Positions 22,790 through 36,453 of a stretch of 64,000 nucleotides of DNA are shown piece by piece. The first letter of the stretch is position 1. Each line of letters opens with the position of its first letter. Below the pieces are notes generated by a model that was not told the DNA's origin, ran no database searches, and was given only the letters and a program-made list of their open reading frames with translations. Origin of the DNA: Telopea speciosissima. Lineage: Eukaryota > Streptophyta > Magnoliopsida > Proteales > Proteaceae. The stretch spans positions 69,126,371-69,190,370 of the forward strand of contig NC_057918.1 of NCBI RefSeq assembly GCF_018873765.1. The letters are read 5' to 3'. The position numbers and the translations under genes are program-made.

Positions 22790-25700
22790 CTAGCACTCAC
22801 GGCCCCTGCGGCAGCTGAGAGGGCCAGCACCAGATGTCATGGAGCCCACCATGGAAGAAGACTTGGCTGAAAGGCTTGAAGCCTTTGCATAGTTGGCTGA
22901 AGCCCCAGCGCCAGATGGGGTAAAGTAGGCTCCGTTCAACATCATGTCCCCTTCCGACCTCCAGTTCCAACCCGTCCACATACCTTCCGCTGTATTCACC
23001 CTCTTTGTCACCTGCTCACCCACATACGTCACTATCATTATCCAAATGTCAAATAAATTACACTTTTTACATAAATTCATTCGGTAAAGACATACAAGAT
23101 GAACACAGAAACAAAAACAGTACCTCCTTGGCAAAAGGGTTGGTTGGGGCAAGGTATCTGTTGCCTTGACTGTTGATGGTTGGGTTCGCACTTCCTCCAA
23201 TTGCATACATTTCCCAATGAGTATAATCGTTGTTCACCACATGGAAATACCCATGCCTACACCTGCAATTTTTTCCCCCATTTCATTTAACTTGTAAAAC
23301 TTTTACCTCCACACAATCAGAAGGAATCTTGACTCATGTTACCAAAAGCCGTAAAAATAACGAAGACTTATTATTGTTCTCTTACCTTGGCATCCTCTGA
23401 ATGAGACCTTCTCCGAAATGGTTATAAGCGATGGTCACTTGCATCTGCTTGTCGTTTGTGTAGGAGTCACTATGACCCAAAAGCATTACCTGTTCCACAT
23501 TACACGCATAACGTAAGCCCATCATCAATTCTACACTCATAGGCATTAAGCCGTGTGAAGACAAAATGTTGTAGGGGGAAAAACATAATATAGATGTACC
23601 TCATTATGGTGGGCGAAGTGGTTATTAGAGATGGTGATGGCCGTCGAGCCCATAATAGCATCAATGAGGCCATCAGCGCATTTAGAGATAGAGTTGTGAT
23701 CAACCCAGACATGGCTAGCTCCAAAGAGGGAGACGCCATCACCGTCAGCCATTGTCCTCCAGCCGTAATGACTTGGGGAGCTCCGGACCATGGCATTGCC
23801 AGTGGACTTGCAGTCGTGAATATGTAGACCATGGATGATAATGTTGGTGACATACTGGATAGTGATACAAGCCCCATTGGCAATATGGACGTTGACACCA
23901 CGGCCATCTATGGTCTTGAAGCTATTCATTAAGAGCTCTTGCTTGAGAGTGATAACCATGTCCCGCTTGAACACGATCCACAGGGGCTCTTCCTGGATGA
24001 CAGCATGGCGGAGGGTGCCAGGTCGAGGGTTGACTGCGTCGTCATCACCAGGATCGGTGACCACGTAGAAGCGGCCTTCACGACCACCGACTGCATTTCG
24101 CCCAAATCCTATGCCACAGTCAGCGAGGCGCTTGCGGTGTTGTTGCCAGTTTGGGTCACAGCGCCAGCAGTCATCAATGGGATTCCCTGTGCCACAGGAA
24201 AGGTAACCCAGGTTCCTCCTTTCGGTGCTGTTGCGTATGGTCCTGCCAAGCCCATTAATTACATCAAATCCATTCATTAATATAAATTTTCATTTAACCA
24301 ATATGTCTGAGATTCTATTCCTCTTCTTCCTCCTCCAAGCGGCATGCGATGCGATGATGCGAAAGCTTATTCGCATCCGAAACGAAGCAATTAAAATTGG
24401 AACATCGAATCGAAACAGGGAAAGTGTCTTTTACTGTTTGCTATTTTTAATTTGACAATTATGTCAGAGAGATAAGTAAACCAAATTCCTACATGCAAAT
24501 ATGTAATGTAACGTGGGGAATTTAAGATGTAACCAGCTGGAAGCTAAAAACTGTCCAAGTCCTAATTCAATTATGGGGGCTACATGGACAAATGGCTTCA
24601 GGTATTGTCCCTGTGGAATAAATAAATAGTAAAGATGGTCAATTAATTCAAGGGTCGTGACTCGTGCGTCGGTGGAACTGGAAGTAGGAATTTATAACTA
24701 AAATACTTTCTCGAGATCTTTATTTCAAAAAAAATTATGAAAAAGAAGAAGACTAAAGGCAGAGAAGGGGTTATTTAGTATTATTTTATTGTACTTTCGA
24801 AGAGAACGGTGGTTTCATAGAATTTAAAGAAGTTCAACAGTTTGAGAAAATGTGGGTGTGTGATGGGGAAGCAGCATAGGAGACGGTGAACTTCTTCCAC
24901 AATGCAATGAATTAAGGTGTCACATGAAAATGATGGGAGAACTGAATACGACTGCAGATCACATTAATTACACAAAGCATTACATCCGCATTCCCACCCT
25001 CGTGAAACTCAAGCATGGATTAATTGATCAAATTGATTTCTTAAGGTGAAAGAGTCCCAAAAGATGATCTAAATCTGAAAAATCCAAGCACTTTAGGAAG
25101 GTTCATGAATACTGATCAAGGTCCCTAGTCCCCCTAGTCAGGCTAGTCCCCAATTACCTGCAGGATGTAACAACATAAAATTTCATAATGTAAAATTTTG
25201 TTAGGCACCAACACTGACAAGGAAATAGTTAAAACACAGCCCCGGATCGAATATATGGAGAGAGAGAGAATATGTTAATTTTTTTGCGGGTACAGTAGTA
25301 ATGTATGTGATTGGAGAAGAAAAAAAAGACGAAATGAAATAAATTTAATGCGTGAGGCGTGGATCTCACGACAATTGCATGTGGGAAGTGTCAAAAAAGA
25401 GAAGAAATTCAGGAATGTTAAAAACTGTTTAGCCCTCAAGGTCCAAATCGGGATTACTGCAGAGACGAGTAAAATCAATTTAGGGAAAAAGTATGTGGTT
25501 ATGTAGATGAATTACCTTTTGAAACAAAAGACGAAAGAGAAAATTTGATGGATAAATAATAAGAACTTCCTCTAATCAAAATATGTAGTTATGTTGATGT
25601 TAGCTTTATTTACTTTTTGGAATTTCCGCTTTTCCTCAGGCGAGGAAGAATTTTGACTGGAATTCTTAACCATATTAACTTGGGATCGATTGAGTATTAA

Positions 25701-27764
25701 AAGTTCAAAAGAAAAGGAGGTCGAGCTCATTGTTCGGTTGATGAGGGGATTGTTATTAAAGAGGGCAAGGGCCATGTGGATTTGTTCTTGTTTCAACGTG
25801 CGTATCATGTGTGTGCATTCAGACCTACCCCAACTCCCCGAATAACTGACCGAATCATTGAGGACACAAGATTTACGAGTGAAATACCGAAATAACAATT
25901 GAATAATAGCTCTAATTAGTTTCATTCAATCCTACTTATAGCATGTGAGGAAAACATATTAGTTTCTTTTTTTTTTTTTTTGGGGTGGGGGGGTGTGTTA
26001 AAGAAAAACAAATTAGTTGGAAGCCACGGAATACTTACATCTCCACCATGGAAGCGACTTCCTCCGGATTGTCGACGGCATGTTCATTCAGTTCATCAAC
26101 CTCATCCAACCTGAAACAACATCCGCCACACCAAACCACACAAGTCGATTAGGTTAAAAACAATTAAATCATGTTGGCAAGTATAATCTCATCAGTCCAA
26201 AAAGAGGAAAATGAAAATTCTAGTCCATTTGAGCTTAAACTAGGTCAATCTTGATCTTGAGCAGAGTAAGCCAGAACCCTTACTCTGTTATTTCTCGGAT
26301 CCAATTGTATCTCGTTTCTCGATTCTCATTGAATTCTATTCTACCATTTTAGACAAAGAGAAAAGTGTACCAAGGGCGTTTTTGTAATTTCGTTTTCCCT
26401 ATAACAAATTCTCCTCCAATCAAGGGGAAGCTTTGAAAAAACAAAGGTAAATAAATTGAAGAATATCATATCTCCGTACATATTCAATCTCCTTGTCTCA
26501 ACACACACACTAGAACGGATCGACACGTACAGTGCCCGATGCAGTCGTTTTCCGATAAAACTGTAAAAGGCGCATTTTAGCGAGAGAGCCAGAGAGAGAG
26601 AGAAGAGGTCCTACACTCGTCGGAGGGAATTTCCTTCTTTTTGGTTCTGTTTGGAATCCAAACTTTGGACTGAATTTCCTTCTTGAGGAATCTCTTTTCA
26701 CATTCCCTTGACCTGGATGACTGCTAGATTATCCTCTCATACCGTACGACAGCCGTAGGATTTTTAACGTTGATACCTAAGACTGTAATAGGAACGGTTC
26801 CGAGGGGGAATATTTAGAAAAACGAAGAAAAGATCCATTAGAAGGTCTCGGTCAAGAAAGTTGGCATCCCACTCAACGATGATGATGCCAGATGCCCTAC
26901 AGGGGCTACCACTAACCAATGAGAGCTTCCACTCGAGGGTTGAGAAAGGCTGGATCCGAAAACGAACGTAACGGAATAAACGATTGAGCTTTCCGGATCT
27001 CCGATCTTAAAGGTTAAGATCACTCCCAAGGTTCGGTTAGAATATATCTAGCGATACAGATATTACCGGCTACAAAACCGACAGCCTAGATTCGCCGGGA
27101 ATTGAGGAAGAGAGAACCTAAGATCCGAAGCAAAGATAGTGAGAGTAGACTACTGACCTCCCGGCTAATGATGAGTTCTTTGAGCTCTGCGAATGCTCCG
27201 CTTCTATAATCCTGCGAAGAACAAACAGGCATTGAAGGATAAGAAGCCGTACTAAGAAGAAAAAGAAGTGAAAAACACCGTTAAACCTGCAAAATTCACC
27301 CAAATTCAAGCTATGCAATGCCTACAAAGCTACAACCAACGAAATCCTCATTTGCGCTGAGATTTACCCCCAATTCCGAACAGAACAGAGGACAAGCCCG
27401 CAATGCAGCTAAATTTTGAAAACATTGAGCCAAATTTCGAAAGAAAACCTAAAATCAAGCAAGAAAGAACACAAACATCCTCCATTACTTGAAGTAGCCG
27501 CAAATAAATCACTCTCTCCTGATCTCATTTCCTCGAGAGATTGACAGAGTAAACTGTAACTCTAGAAGGAACTCTTGAAAACCTTAAGATACACACCCTG
27601 CTTCTTCCGAGTAACTAATTAATCTTCACTAGCTTGCAATTTCTTTTAGCTCAAGTAAAAGTATACCTCGCATCTGAAACCGCCTCTCTCACTCCTGCCA
27701 TTACCGCGACGAACAACAGCAGCAGAACAAAACCCAGAGAAAACCACCTCAGAGAAACCGCCAT
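22790..27764 (-). CDS. Pectate lyase (polysaccharide lyase family 1)
   Basis: Seven exons on the minus strand: 27667-27764, 27158-27211, 26039-26110, 23600-24242, 23386-23489, 23124-23262 and 22790-23011. They encode 443 residues. A signal peptide (1-27) precedes the plant N-terminal module [15 protein letters not shown] and [13 protein letters not shown], then the parallel beta-helix lyase domain (about 110-400). Conserved sites include WVDHNS (254-259, calcium-site Asp256), CADGLIDA (Asp265, Asp269) and RMPRCRHG (321-328), which holds the catalytic arginine pattern RxPxxR. It ends SCRRGREC, close to Arabidopsis At1g04680. It cleaves de-esterified pectin in the wall by calcium-dependent beta-elimination. 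All six introns have GT/AG borders and phases fit. Exons 1-3 are small and were joined by phase and homology; exon 2 (54 bp) is the least certain. Confidence 0.95.
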
Positions 27765-27940
27765 TGTCGTTTCAGAAGTATCTTTCGCTTTCTTGCTTTC
27801 TCGCTTTCTCGTTTTCTCTCTCTCAGTTGAACCTCTGCACGCTCTCTCTGTTTTACTCTCTGGATCTCGAGGAGGTATGTATAGAGAGACGAGAGAAACA
27901 GAGGTAAAGAATGAAGTAAAAAAAACTTCATGAAACAGCC

Positions 27941-27950
27941 CTTTTATAGG
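27941..27950 (-). promoter_or_regulatory. TATA box of pectate lyase gene
   Basis: On the minus strand CCTATAAAAG lies 177 bp upstream of the ATG. It is followed by a GA/CT-rich leader (27780-27900). Transcription would start near 27915. This is inferred from motif and spacing. Confidence 0.6.
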
Positions 27951-27964
27951 AAACGTTGGCCTAC

Positions 27965-29190
27965 GTGCCTAACTCCGTTAACTAAACCCACTCTACCATG
28001 GTTAGGTTTAATTAACCCATTATAACAGTATTACCCCCTATACAGTTTAACCACCTCACTAAAACCCTAACCGCCAGTAACGGACTCTGCTCTCTCTCTC
28101 TTCTCCGACGTTTTTAACCGCTAACGGTGTCGGCCAATCACGTGCCGTACCTCTTACAGTCTCTTCCACCTCCCCGCCCCAGGTGAATCCTTGACACGTA
28201 AACTAACTTTAACGCTTTAACTGAACCTATACCTCTGGGGCCCACTATTTCCATGTCAGCAAATCCACTCCAGGATACCGGATTCAGCCGGTGACTATCC
28301 GTACTGTCTCTCTCACACAAATTCCGGAATTTCACCGATTCTTTCTTTCCCTCCTATTTTCTACTCCTATTCATTGTTTTTTTCCCAATTTTTTTACTCA
28401 TTCCGAAATCGTTCTGTTACCTTTTGGGGGCACGATTATGTTCCCATGCAACAACCAAGAGGTCCCCATCATAACAGCGATCTCACGCGCATTCTCAACA
28501 TTTCCAGTTTAATTACGGATTTACCCTGGTCTGGTTCATCACCGAGTTATTTAACTGCAATTGGAACATTTCCAGCAAATCCGGTCCACTTAGGGTAAGC
28601 TTTGTAGAGTGGGTTACTGGTTCGACCAGCCAAACTAGTTGGTCGTTCTCCTGTTTAGCTTTATAGCTTGGATGATTTTAACTTTTAATTGTAGACAAAA
28701 TGAGATTAATTATGGGATGGGACCCACGAAGTCTTTTTAACATTTGCAAACCTTGGGTTACACGCCAGGTAAGAAAGGTACAACACAACCAGGGTGGGTT
28801 TACTTTTGTTGAACTTATACAAATGCAAAAGTTAGATTTTGTAGGCCAGGTTGTTCTCTACTAATGAGAGTGGATAAATTTTAATCTTTTTTTGAGCTGG
28901 GCTTCAATCAATGCTAAATTAAAGCCCATATAACAATTTAAATATAGAAAAACAACCTTACCCCACTTTCAATGAGATTGTCAAATAGATCCCAAACATG
29001 TCTTTTAGGTTTTTACATTAACAAGACTTTCTCAACCAATATATGAAAAGAAGAAGAAGGAAGTTTTCATTGTGGCCTCTTTGTTACTATCAATCACAAG
29101 CAAATTTCCATGCTCTTTAGTCATATTAACTTGTGGAATTCTGCCTAACATCAAGAAACTCTACATGGTGAATAGTTAACAATCAAAACT
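27965..29190. other. Upstream region of pectate lyase; intergenic
   Basis: The first several hundred bases presumably hold the promoter. I see no other gene. The text at 28600-29190 is AT-rich with no named repeat. Confidence 0.45.
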
Positions 29191-29200
29191 AACTCGATTC

Positions 29201-29381
29201 AAGGTTTAAAAGCTTGGAATTGGGAACGATATCGGTTTTCATTGATTTTGATTTGAATTGTTTTGGAATCAGCAGAATCGTCCTAGAATCGATCAGACTC
29301 GGCCTAATTCAATCAGACTCAATAAGCAAAGAATTGGGGTTAATTAGAATTGGTCGATCCAATCCAATTTTAAAAACCATG
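29201..29381. mobile_element. Degraded MITE-like element
   Basis: The left end AAGGTTTAAAAGCTTGG and the right end TTTTAAAAACCATG are imperfect inverted repeats. The interior is built of GATTGGAATTGG-like words, as in the element at 44790-45155. No target duplication is visible. Confidence 0.4.
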
Positions 29382-29654
29382 ACCAAAAGTGAGCCAGCAA
29401 TTAATATCAAAGCAGCAATGTAAGTGGTGGAGGAATATTTAGTTTTCCTCAATTAATTTAGGATCAAGTTTTCCTCCATCCATGGTGATTAGGATTCCAT
29501 TCACTACGCAAAATCGTCTCTATGGTCGGAGGAAATCTTTGTCCATTAATTTAAGAGATAATGCTAACTTTCCATTCTTGATAGGATCATGTTATATTGG
29601 ATTAATTTTCTGAAAAAGAATTAACAAAGATAGGTGATGAAGAATTTAAAAATG

Positions 29655-29835
29655 AGAAAAGGTTGGGTATGCTAGCGATATACCGAATGCTAGCACCCTG
29701 TGTGTGTGTGTGTGTGTCTCTCTCTCTCCCCCTCCCCCCTTTTAAGGGTAAGGGAATCATTTCAAAGAGGAAAGAAAGAGATAAACACATAGGGTACTAG
29801 AATTCGGTATACCACTAGCATACCCATCCCTCTCC
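29655..29835. mobile_element. Foldback MITE with 40-bp inverted arms
   Basis: Arms 29665-29704 and 29786-29825 are inverted copies matching at 35 of 40 positions, starting GGGTATGCTAG. A GT/CT microsatellite (about 29700-29735) fills part of the loop. The right arm recurs at 45583-45617 and 46613-46652. Confidence 0.7.
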
Positions 29836-31492
29836 CTTTAAAAACAAAAATAAAAATAAAGAAACAGAATTCAAGAAGAATAAGATTCTCCTGGTTTCTT
29901 TGATTTCTTTCTTTGGATTAATTGGTTTTCTTTTACCAAATTGGATCTCAATTTTCAACCACCAAGTCCTCTCCTTTCACTACTGGGACCCTGATACTCA
30001 TGGCTCCACATTAGATATCGAGTTTGACACAACTCTTTGGTAGATAAATCTTAGGGCCACCAAAGAAAAGGGAAATCATGATCACTGACAGCCTGAGCCA
30101 ACCATTCCATAGAAAAATGACCAGAGACTAGAGACTTGAGCCTTATTTTCCCCTCCCAAATCCCAATCTTAATATTATCTAGCTTCTAAGGCATTGAGTT
30201 GAAAGTTTATATTGGACCAGCCAATTGGATCAGATTCACTGGTTCTATGCCCCTTAAAGTTTCAAACCCAATGGGTCCAAATGAGATGCTCCTTGTAGCC
30301 TCCATTTGTTTTGATGTAAGAGAGAATAAAATAATAATAATAATAATAAATAAATAAATATTTTTTACTGTAAAATCTAATGTTCCACTATTTTTTTTTT
30401 TAATTTGTAAAATTTTCATGGGAGAGAATTTTACGAGGTTTTACATATTTTTTGTGAAAAAATTAAAATTACTTGCAATTTAACCATAAATTTTTTTCCT
30501 TGTTAAAATTTAATATCTTGAAAGCATCCTTTGTTAGTTTGTTACCTTGGATGGATGCATATGGCCTACTTTGTGGGACCCATGCCATTATAGGGTTCTC
30601 ACAATCATATGATAAGGGCTACATATTAATTCAATCTCAGTTGTAATGGCATTTTATGCACTAATTTTAATTTTTTTTTATCCTATAAAATTAACGGTAA
30701 AGATGTATTTGAAAAATTTTACCATGACATTTTAGGACATATTTAACCTCTTAAAACTAAGCAGTGGAAAAACTTTCAAACATATAGTACTTACTTTTAA
30801 ATAAAATTATCCAAGCGAAAGAATTGTGTATAATATTTTGGACAAAGTTTTCCTCTACCCTTAAATGACACTTTACCTACCATCCTAGGGTTACAAACCC
30901 CTATAGTGTTTTAGTATTTTCCCAAAACATCTTTGCGATGCCTTCTCCAGCACATCCGACACCCGCGATGAATGTAATCACATTCACCGTGGATGGATCA
31001 AAACTTGGTCCTAATATTTTACTTGGAAATAAAAGTACAGACATTGGAAAAAATTTCATATTTTAAACACCCTTATGATGCCCTCTCCCCCCCATCCGAC
31101 ACCCACGGTGAATAGGTGGGTGGAGGGAAACTCGGTCCTAATACTTTACTTGAAAATAAAAATACACACATTGATCAAATTTAAAATTATTTTTATGTAA
31201 AACATTCATGTTGCCATATTTGCTTTATTGTAAAATTTTCTATGCAAATGAAATTTGTATATTAAAACTTTCATCCATATAAAAACCGTATATTTTTTCA
31301 ATGCATTTCTATATTTTTTTAATTAAAAACTAATAATGAAAAATCATTATCTCACATAAAAGAAAAAATTTCCTACCTTTTTACAGGGAAACAAACAGAG
31401 CCATAATCATGTAACTCAAGAACATGTCTTAAGTATGGGATATGTTGCATTTATCTCATTAATGGTCTATCGGATTATGTTAATTCATATAC
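29836..31492. other. AT-rich intergenic sequence
   Basis: AAT trinucleotide repeats lie at about 30330-30350. Text at 30855-31000 (ACCCTTAAATGAC... ATCCGACACCC) recurs in part at 31080-31110, 34240-34400 and 48290-48365, so it belongs to an unnamed interspersed repeat. No gene is recognised. Confidence 0.5.
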
Positions 31493-31500
31493 CCTATACA

Positions 31501-32120
31501 TAAGGGTGTTAAACGGTCCGGTTTCGGTTAAACAGTTTGGTGCGGTTCGATTTTGGCTGCTTGAGGGTAGAAACAGTAATCAGGCCGTTTAAATAAACGG
31601 TCTCATAATCAAAGCCTGAACCGTTTGGTAAACGGTTTCGGTTAAATGATTTTAAAATGGTTTCGGATGGTTTTCAAACGGTTTCGGTTAGATGGTTACT
31701 AAATGGTTTCATAAACCATTTACTAAATCTAATTTACACTGGTTACTTGTTTGCATTTTTTAATATAAAATGGACTTTCTATTAATCTTTTCAATCATAA
31801 ATTCCACTTAGTGCATCTCTTTTTATCTTCCTATTTCATTATAGCTTCTTTAAAATTCACAATTTTCCTAGAACTTATAAAATTTATACATTAGAACACC
31901 TGAGATAAAATTTATGATTCTAATTTTTAAACGGTTAGACAGTTCGGTTTTAATTACACAGTTTGAAACTGTTGAATTAATCGATCTAAATCGAACCGAA
32001 CCAATTAAATAAACAGTGTCATTTCTAAAACCATAACCGGATCATTTAACTAAACGATCTATCAATTTCGATTTACATGATTCGATTCGATTCGATTTGG
32101 GTTTGGTTTTGATAACCTTA
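31501..32120. mobile_element. hAT-type non-autonomous element with exact 8-bp TSD CCTATACA
   Basis: The left end TAAGGGTGTTAAACGG and the right end TTTTGATAACCTTA are imperfect inverted repeats. CCTATACA occurs directly before (31493-31500) and after (32121-32128). The 620-bp body is made of AAACGGTTTCGGTT-like words near the ends, AT-rich in the middle, with no coding frame. A partial relative starts near 47643 (TAAGGGTGTCAAACGGTC). Confidence 0.85.
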
Positions 32121-32128
32121 CCTATACA

Positions 32129-34960
32129 TAACATTATACTTCATATTTAAAGTTTAAACAAAAAAAATGGAAAATACTTATTATGGAAGGAATTAATTCA
32201 TTAGTTGTATTGTAGAATAAAAATAGTGGACCTTAGAGGACAACAGACGGCCCCACATGGAAGACCATAATGGGTTGGCTATAGGTCGGCAACAAATCCT
32301 AATCCAATCCAATTTTGCCACCTGGCCCAATTCCGTAAATAGAAACCCCATTATCCTGATACGGTGTTTACGTCCGACCAACGTCCCCACTAATTTGACG
32401 GATCCAGCTGCCAAATTTAGGGGTAGGAAGGAAGAAGGAGGAAAGAATGAATGAATGAATGAATGAATGAAGAAGGGGAGATCAGAATAATAGTTTTTTC
32501 AGGGTGTGTGTGGTGGGGCCCACATTTAAATCACCGACGGTCTAAGAAAGACAGTAGTCCAGAGAGTCTCCAGAATCCCAGAGTCACATGGGCATGATTT
32601 ACACGCTCCGCTCATTAAGGAGACGGATTGGGATTGGATAAGAAGACTCTCTCTCTCTCTCTCTCTCTCTCTCTACGTCTACGACGACAATTCCCTATAA
32701 TAATAATATTCTATTTCCCTGTAATAATATAAGTATATAACCCTCCAATACATAATAATTTTTCCTTATCTTTGCTTACGGAGCGATTGACGGTCCTGAT
32801 GACACATCATAGTTTTTTTTCGGTAAAGGATGACGCATCATAGTCGTCTGTTTTTATATATACTTTTTAGATAAAATAAAAAAATATATATGAAAAAGGA
32901 ATGAGGAGTTGATAACCCACGTGGTATGGTCAAATTGGTCCGGGCGGCAAGGAGAGTGCAATCCTAACGGAATAATCTTTGGTGATCAGAATGAGATTCT
33001 GACTATTATCCACTTTCTCAGGAAGAATATGGTGTGTTTGATCAGTGGGTTGGAACCGGTCTGGATAATAATGGAAGGAGGAGGTGGGTTCCATATTAGC
33101 TACTAAGTAAGTATTATCAAGAACAAAGAAGAATAAGCCCCATGATTAACTGACATTAAGAGTTATGACTTAAGTGCATATCCTCAAGCTCTCTCTCTCT
33201 TTTGTTTTTCTAGCTCTATAATTTAATTAATACTTTGGATTTACATGTATTAACATACTTGAAAAATCGGGTTTTAATTGGGATGAGCCATCTGAGTTGA
33301 GTCAAATTTTTGAAAAACCTGGTCAAGAGTCTTGTAGATTCGATCAGAGTAAAAAATGACGATACTGGATTATAAATCGTCAGAGTCAAATAAGACTCGG
33401 TATTTTTATTTGAGTCATCACAAACTTGGCTAGTTTAATTGTTTTTTAAAAATCATAAAATTGGTTCACTTAGAAACTGAGTTGAGTAAAATAGTAAATC
33501 TATATTCCAAAAACAATAAGAAACCCTCAGCTCCTCAACTTCCTTCTCTTGCTCAATGGTATGAACTAAAAATGTATTGATATGTGGTTCTTTTATTTAT
33601 TTTTTTCTAATTTCCCCATATTCTTCTGTATTTTTCTGATATTTTTTTACTAATTTATACATATTTATTGCATTAAAAATTAAAACAAACATGACTTACC
33701 TTGACTGGATTTGATAAAATCGAATCACTAGATTTTTCTACAAGACTAGTCTTAGAAAACCTGATTTTCCGACTATGACATTAACCATCATAGAGGGTCT
33801 AACCTAACCATGCATTGTCTTAGTTTCTGTGAATGTGTTGGTGATGAAAAGGACTTTAGACCAAGTTATATATAGAAGAAGTACTAATGGAAACATAAAC
33901 TTACTATCATGTTTGACGGATAAAATTTGGCCGTATTTATAGAAATAATTAATCACCATTGCCAAACACATTTTTAATTAATACATTCATCCACCACCAA
34001 CCCACTACAGTCATACTTTGACCTAAGACGACGAGCTTGTAACAATTAATCACTGATCATACATCATCAAGAAGTGATGCAAATGCTGCACATTGTTACA
34101 TCATGTTTGCTTGACAAAATGGTCAAAACTGAAGAAAATCACCGATGGGAATTTGAAAACTCGATCTTTCTTAGTATACCCACCACCAACTACTTCTAAA
34201 TATGAAACCCAAATTGTGATTAATTAAAGGAGATAGTTTTCTTCCATTACGCGAAGGTTCATTGCATCATCCTAGGATTCACAAATCCCTTTAGGGTTTT
34301 AATATGTTTTCCAAAATATTCTCCCAATACTCTCTCCCATCCATCTGAAGCCTCCCTTGGTGAATTTCAATTCGCCACGGCTTAAGGAACACTCGATACT
34401 GAACTAAGTGTTTCTATCATCCATAAGTATAAAGGGAAAACGTATTGCAAAACAGATAGTAGATTTGTTTCTATCTTTTGTTGAATCTTTTTCATGGTTA
34501 TAGTTACCAACGTGTTAATTAATCAATTACGATAAATTGTATCAGATTTAGTAGTTTTTTCTTTAGTAATACCTTGACGTGACATGAGTGTGAGAGAGGT
34601 TCAAGAATCAATTTTCTTTTTAAAAGGGCTAAAATCAGTTATTTTGGCTTTTTGACCCCATATTGTAGGATGGATCTCGAAAAATATGAAAGATCTCCCT
34701 CCAAGATGTACATATTACTTTCATCGAATAGGGCATTCCACAGAATTCTATATGTATCTATGAGATCGAGTATGGACCGATCACGTGGTTCCTGCACCTA
34801 GACACAAGACCACACAAAATTAGCGATAAACCACCGGTGAACTAAAAAATATCATTTAGTTAAATGCCCTTGAACGTGCTGTTATTAGCCCCTTTTTTAG
34901 CTAATGGTCAGCAATTTGTATTAATATGAAACATAAATAGTACAACTAATAGCCTTTAAC
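32129..34960. other. Intergenic sequence with microsatellites
   Basis: GAAT repeats lie at about 32444-32471 and a CT run at about 32646-32674. Text at 33259-33775 has weak inverted ends of the type GAAAAATCGGGTTTT and may be an old MITE. No gene is recognised. Confidence 0.45.
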
Positions 34961-34989
34961 CAGCCAAAGGGGAAAAAAACCGACGATTC

Positions 34990-35290
34990 AAAAGATCCTG
35001 GCATACTAATGACTCAACACATTACTGAAATCTATAGTTAGGTTGCCCAAGAGCATCCCTGCCAACAGTGTTAGCAATGAAGCTTGGAGTAGAGTTCCAA
35101 TAACATGTTGTTTTTCTCTTGGCTGCCTAGTTTGCGAGGGCGTCCGTTGCTGAGTTTGCCTCCCTGTAGCAGTGTATGACCCGCCATTGAATAGAGTCTA
35201 GGAAAGACTTTGCGGTCCACCTTTCTTGCAAAAGATTCCATGGTAAATTCTCTAAAAATATTGCCGCCACTGGTGCAGGCACTACAAGAT
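34990..35290 (-). mobile_element. LINE-type RNase H fragment
   Basis: One minus-strand frame reads WNLLQERW, then IQWRVIHCYREANSATDALA, the conserved C-terminal pattern of the RNase H domain (RVT_3 type) found at the end of plant LINE ORF2. Only this tip is recognisable and an in-frame stop follows soon after ALAN. It is a decayed fragment. Confidence 0.5.
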
Positions 35291-36445
35291 CAGATAGTTA
35301 TCTCTTGCCCTAAAGGTAATTAACCCAATCTCATGGTTACCAAAAATCCTAACCAATATCCTTTTAAAGTCAAATTTCAACAAATTGAAGAAGTTTTATA
35401 AGACTAACCAAACCCATTCCTAATTTATGACTTTAGAAAGTAAATAGGCCATCATTTACCATTAATAAACTAATTAATTTGATGATTTCGTTTAGTACTA
35501 GTGGTTATACACAAGATTTTGATTCCATGTTACTTTCTACTTCAAATTAATTAGGTAGCTTTAAGAAGGTAAACCCCATTACAAAATGTTGGCATGTTTG
35601 GTGCATTCATAACGCTTTTAGTTACATAACTTTTCTTTCTTTTGTTTCTACCTATAGTTAAGGTTTTCCAAAAGTAAAAGTAAATAAAAATGTTAGCAAG
35701 TTGCACTGGAGAATATCTTAATGAAATTTTTGCTCCTTGTTCTACGCCGCTATATCTTGCTAAGCAAAAAAATTTCAATTCAAAATTTTTTTTTTTTTTT
35801 TTGGTATTTATTTTATAGTTGTTTGATTCTTTCCCTGAATCAAGTGATGAGGCAAGTTATGATCTCAATAATCCCTTAATTTTGGGATGTTAGCTTCAAG
35901 CAACCCTCTCCTCCTCTAAACCTCAAACCATTTCATTATTCCTTTCTTCCTTCAAGGGGTGGAGCATTAAACAGTTTATTACTTCAGCGTGAACAAAGAT
36001 TACAAAACATTCATCGCTTTCATTTGATTGCACTAAAAATCTTTAAAACCCAAAGATTAGATTTAATTGAAGTAATGTATATATTTATGGTAGTGCCATC
36101 AGATCCCCAGCTTGTAAGAAAATATTTTTATTTTCGACTGCCTTACCCCCACTTGGGCAAGGCGCTTGGGCAGGGGTAAGGAGGTCATTGCGTGTCTTAC
36201 TGTGTCTGCGACAGTAGGGAATTTGGGACTGCTCGGCAGTAGAGGGATCCGACCCTTCTTTGAGCTGTCGAACAGAATACACTAACATATTTGTGTCTAT
36301 ATATCTCTCTATTGCTCATATGAAATGACCTTACTTCATTTGTGAACTCCTCGATACCGTTTGCTCAAGGAACCCTCTCCCTAGGTTTAATAAGGGTATA
36401 AGTTCCTCACAATAATACAACCTCATGCCACTATAGACTAGCATA
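35291..36445. other. AT-rich intergenic sequence
   Basis: A T run is at about 35787-35802. A short GC-richer foldback-like segment lies at about 36135-36245 (GGCAAGGCGCTTGGGCAGGGG), resembling the other foldback elements here. No gene is seen. Confidence 0.4.
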
Positions 36446-36453
36446 CGTGAATC

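Noticed and set aside
25572-25925. 117-codon minus-strand frame
   Set aside because: It lies inside pectate lyase intron 3, where flanking exons join in phase without it.
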